Assembly (NCBI GenBank): GCA_017468985.1
Contig: JAFUHF010000062.1
Span: forward strand, 1-34,341
From: Bacteroidaceae bacterium
GTDB taxonomy: Bacteria; Bacteroidota; Bacteroidia; Bacteroidales; Bacteroidaceae
Length of the DNA: 34,341 nucleotides
Direction: 5' to 3'
Below, piece after piece: positions 34,059 through 34,341 of the stretch; positions within the stretch are counted from its first letter, which is position 1, and every line of letters begins with the position of its first letter. Position numbers and translations under genes: made by a program. The notes under the pieces are model-generated. The model ran no database searches, was not told the DNA's origin, and saw only the letters and a program-made list of their open reading frames with translations.

Positions 34059-34341
34059 TTGATGCAACCCTCGTAACGCACTTTTGTCCGAACAAATTTC
34101 TTGATGCAACCCTCGTAATGCACTTTTGTCCGAACAAATTTCTTGATGCAACCCTCGTAACGCACTTTTGCTCGAACAAATTTCTTGATGCAACCCTCGT
34201 AACGCACTTTTGTTCGAACAAATTTCTTGATGCAACCCTCGTAATGCACTTTTGCTCGAACAAATTTCTTGATGCAACCCTCGTAACGCACTTTTGCTCG
34301 AACAAATTTCTTGATGCAACCCTCGTAACGCACTTTTGCTC
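34059..34341. repeat. Tandem 42-bp repeat array 3 (more than 6.7 copies, cut by window end)
   Basis: Units of exactly 42 bp start at 34059, 34101, 34143, 34185, 34227, 34269 and 34311. Each has TTGATGCAACCCTCGTAA, CGCACTTTTG, a variable dinucleotide, CGAACAAATTTC. Copies differ at only two spots: C/T in TAACGCA or TAATGCA, and TC/CT/TT before CGAA. The second spot lies inside the near-palindrome TTTGTTCGAACAAA on the other strand. A degenerate half-copy precedes the first unit. The array continues past the window. Confidence 0.95.

Noticed and set aside
33796-34333. Repetitive minus-strand proteins starting inside array 3
   Set aside because: Same cause: 42 is divisible by 3. The reading phase of the shared TTCGG box differs among the three arrays, so a common coding role is not supported.

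Overview
The window looks like chromosomal DNA of a Bacteroidales bacterium, most likely a Prevotella-type organism. Starts lack clear Shine-Dalgarno sequences, many genes are preceded by the Bacteroidota -7 box TAnnTTTG, lipoproteins and OmpA or beta-barrel envelope proteins are abundant, and the protein families (DUF5020, glutaminase A, GH127, a protein with a type IX secretion tail, a PorE-like protein) are typical of that phylum. All functional names come from reading translated motifs; no database search was possible.

Layout. 1-1100: an AT-rich edge with the 5' end of a defence-like AAA ATPase gene (minus), an operator-like inverted repeat at its promoter, a tandem 11-bp repeat, a terminator and a CAU-anticodon tRNA; it reads like the border of an accessory island beside a tRNA gene. 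1088-3805 (minus): a type IX cargo with a trefoil-like body, a lipoprotein with two monooxygenase-like (ABM) domains, and an acyltransferase-3 membrane protein. 3981-4289: first 42-bp tandem repeat array. 4655-8784 (plus): dsbD, a purine permease and a DUF5020 outer-membrane protein, closed by a strong terminator. 8982-14020 (plus): argB, alkaline phosphatase and glutaminase A, closely spaced. 14283-17388 (plus): a BACON/NPCBM-like protein with a ten-cysteine tail, an outer-membrane barrel and a C11 (clostripain-type) lipoprotein protease. 17425-17639: second 42-bp array.

17749-24425 (minus): OmpA-like lipoprotein, DUF1232 protein, PorE-like lipoprotein, topoisomerase III and an ABC ATPase that overlaps topB by 4 bp. 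24606-27027 (plus): a TlpA-like thioredoxin lipoprotein overlapping a PBP4-type peptidase lipoprotein. 27357-33018 (plus): mutS, a GH127 beta-L-arabinofuranosidase and a metallophosphoesterase. 33115-34341: decayed DNA, with a truncated NTF2-like gene fused tail to tail with a broken minus-strand gene, running into the third 42-bp array, which is cut by the window end.

The most unusual feature is the set of three 42-bp arrays. Their consensus sequences differ, yet all have exactly the same period and, on the same strand, share a skeleton: a TAA..GCA box followed 14-19 nt later by a CCGAA box. They behave like members of one divergent intergenic satellite family. Other points of interest are the operator-bearing ATPase at the tRNA border, the cysteine-rich NPCBM-like protein, and the double truncation at about 33300.
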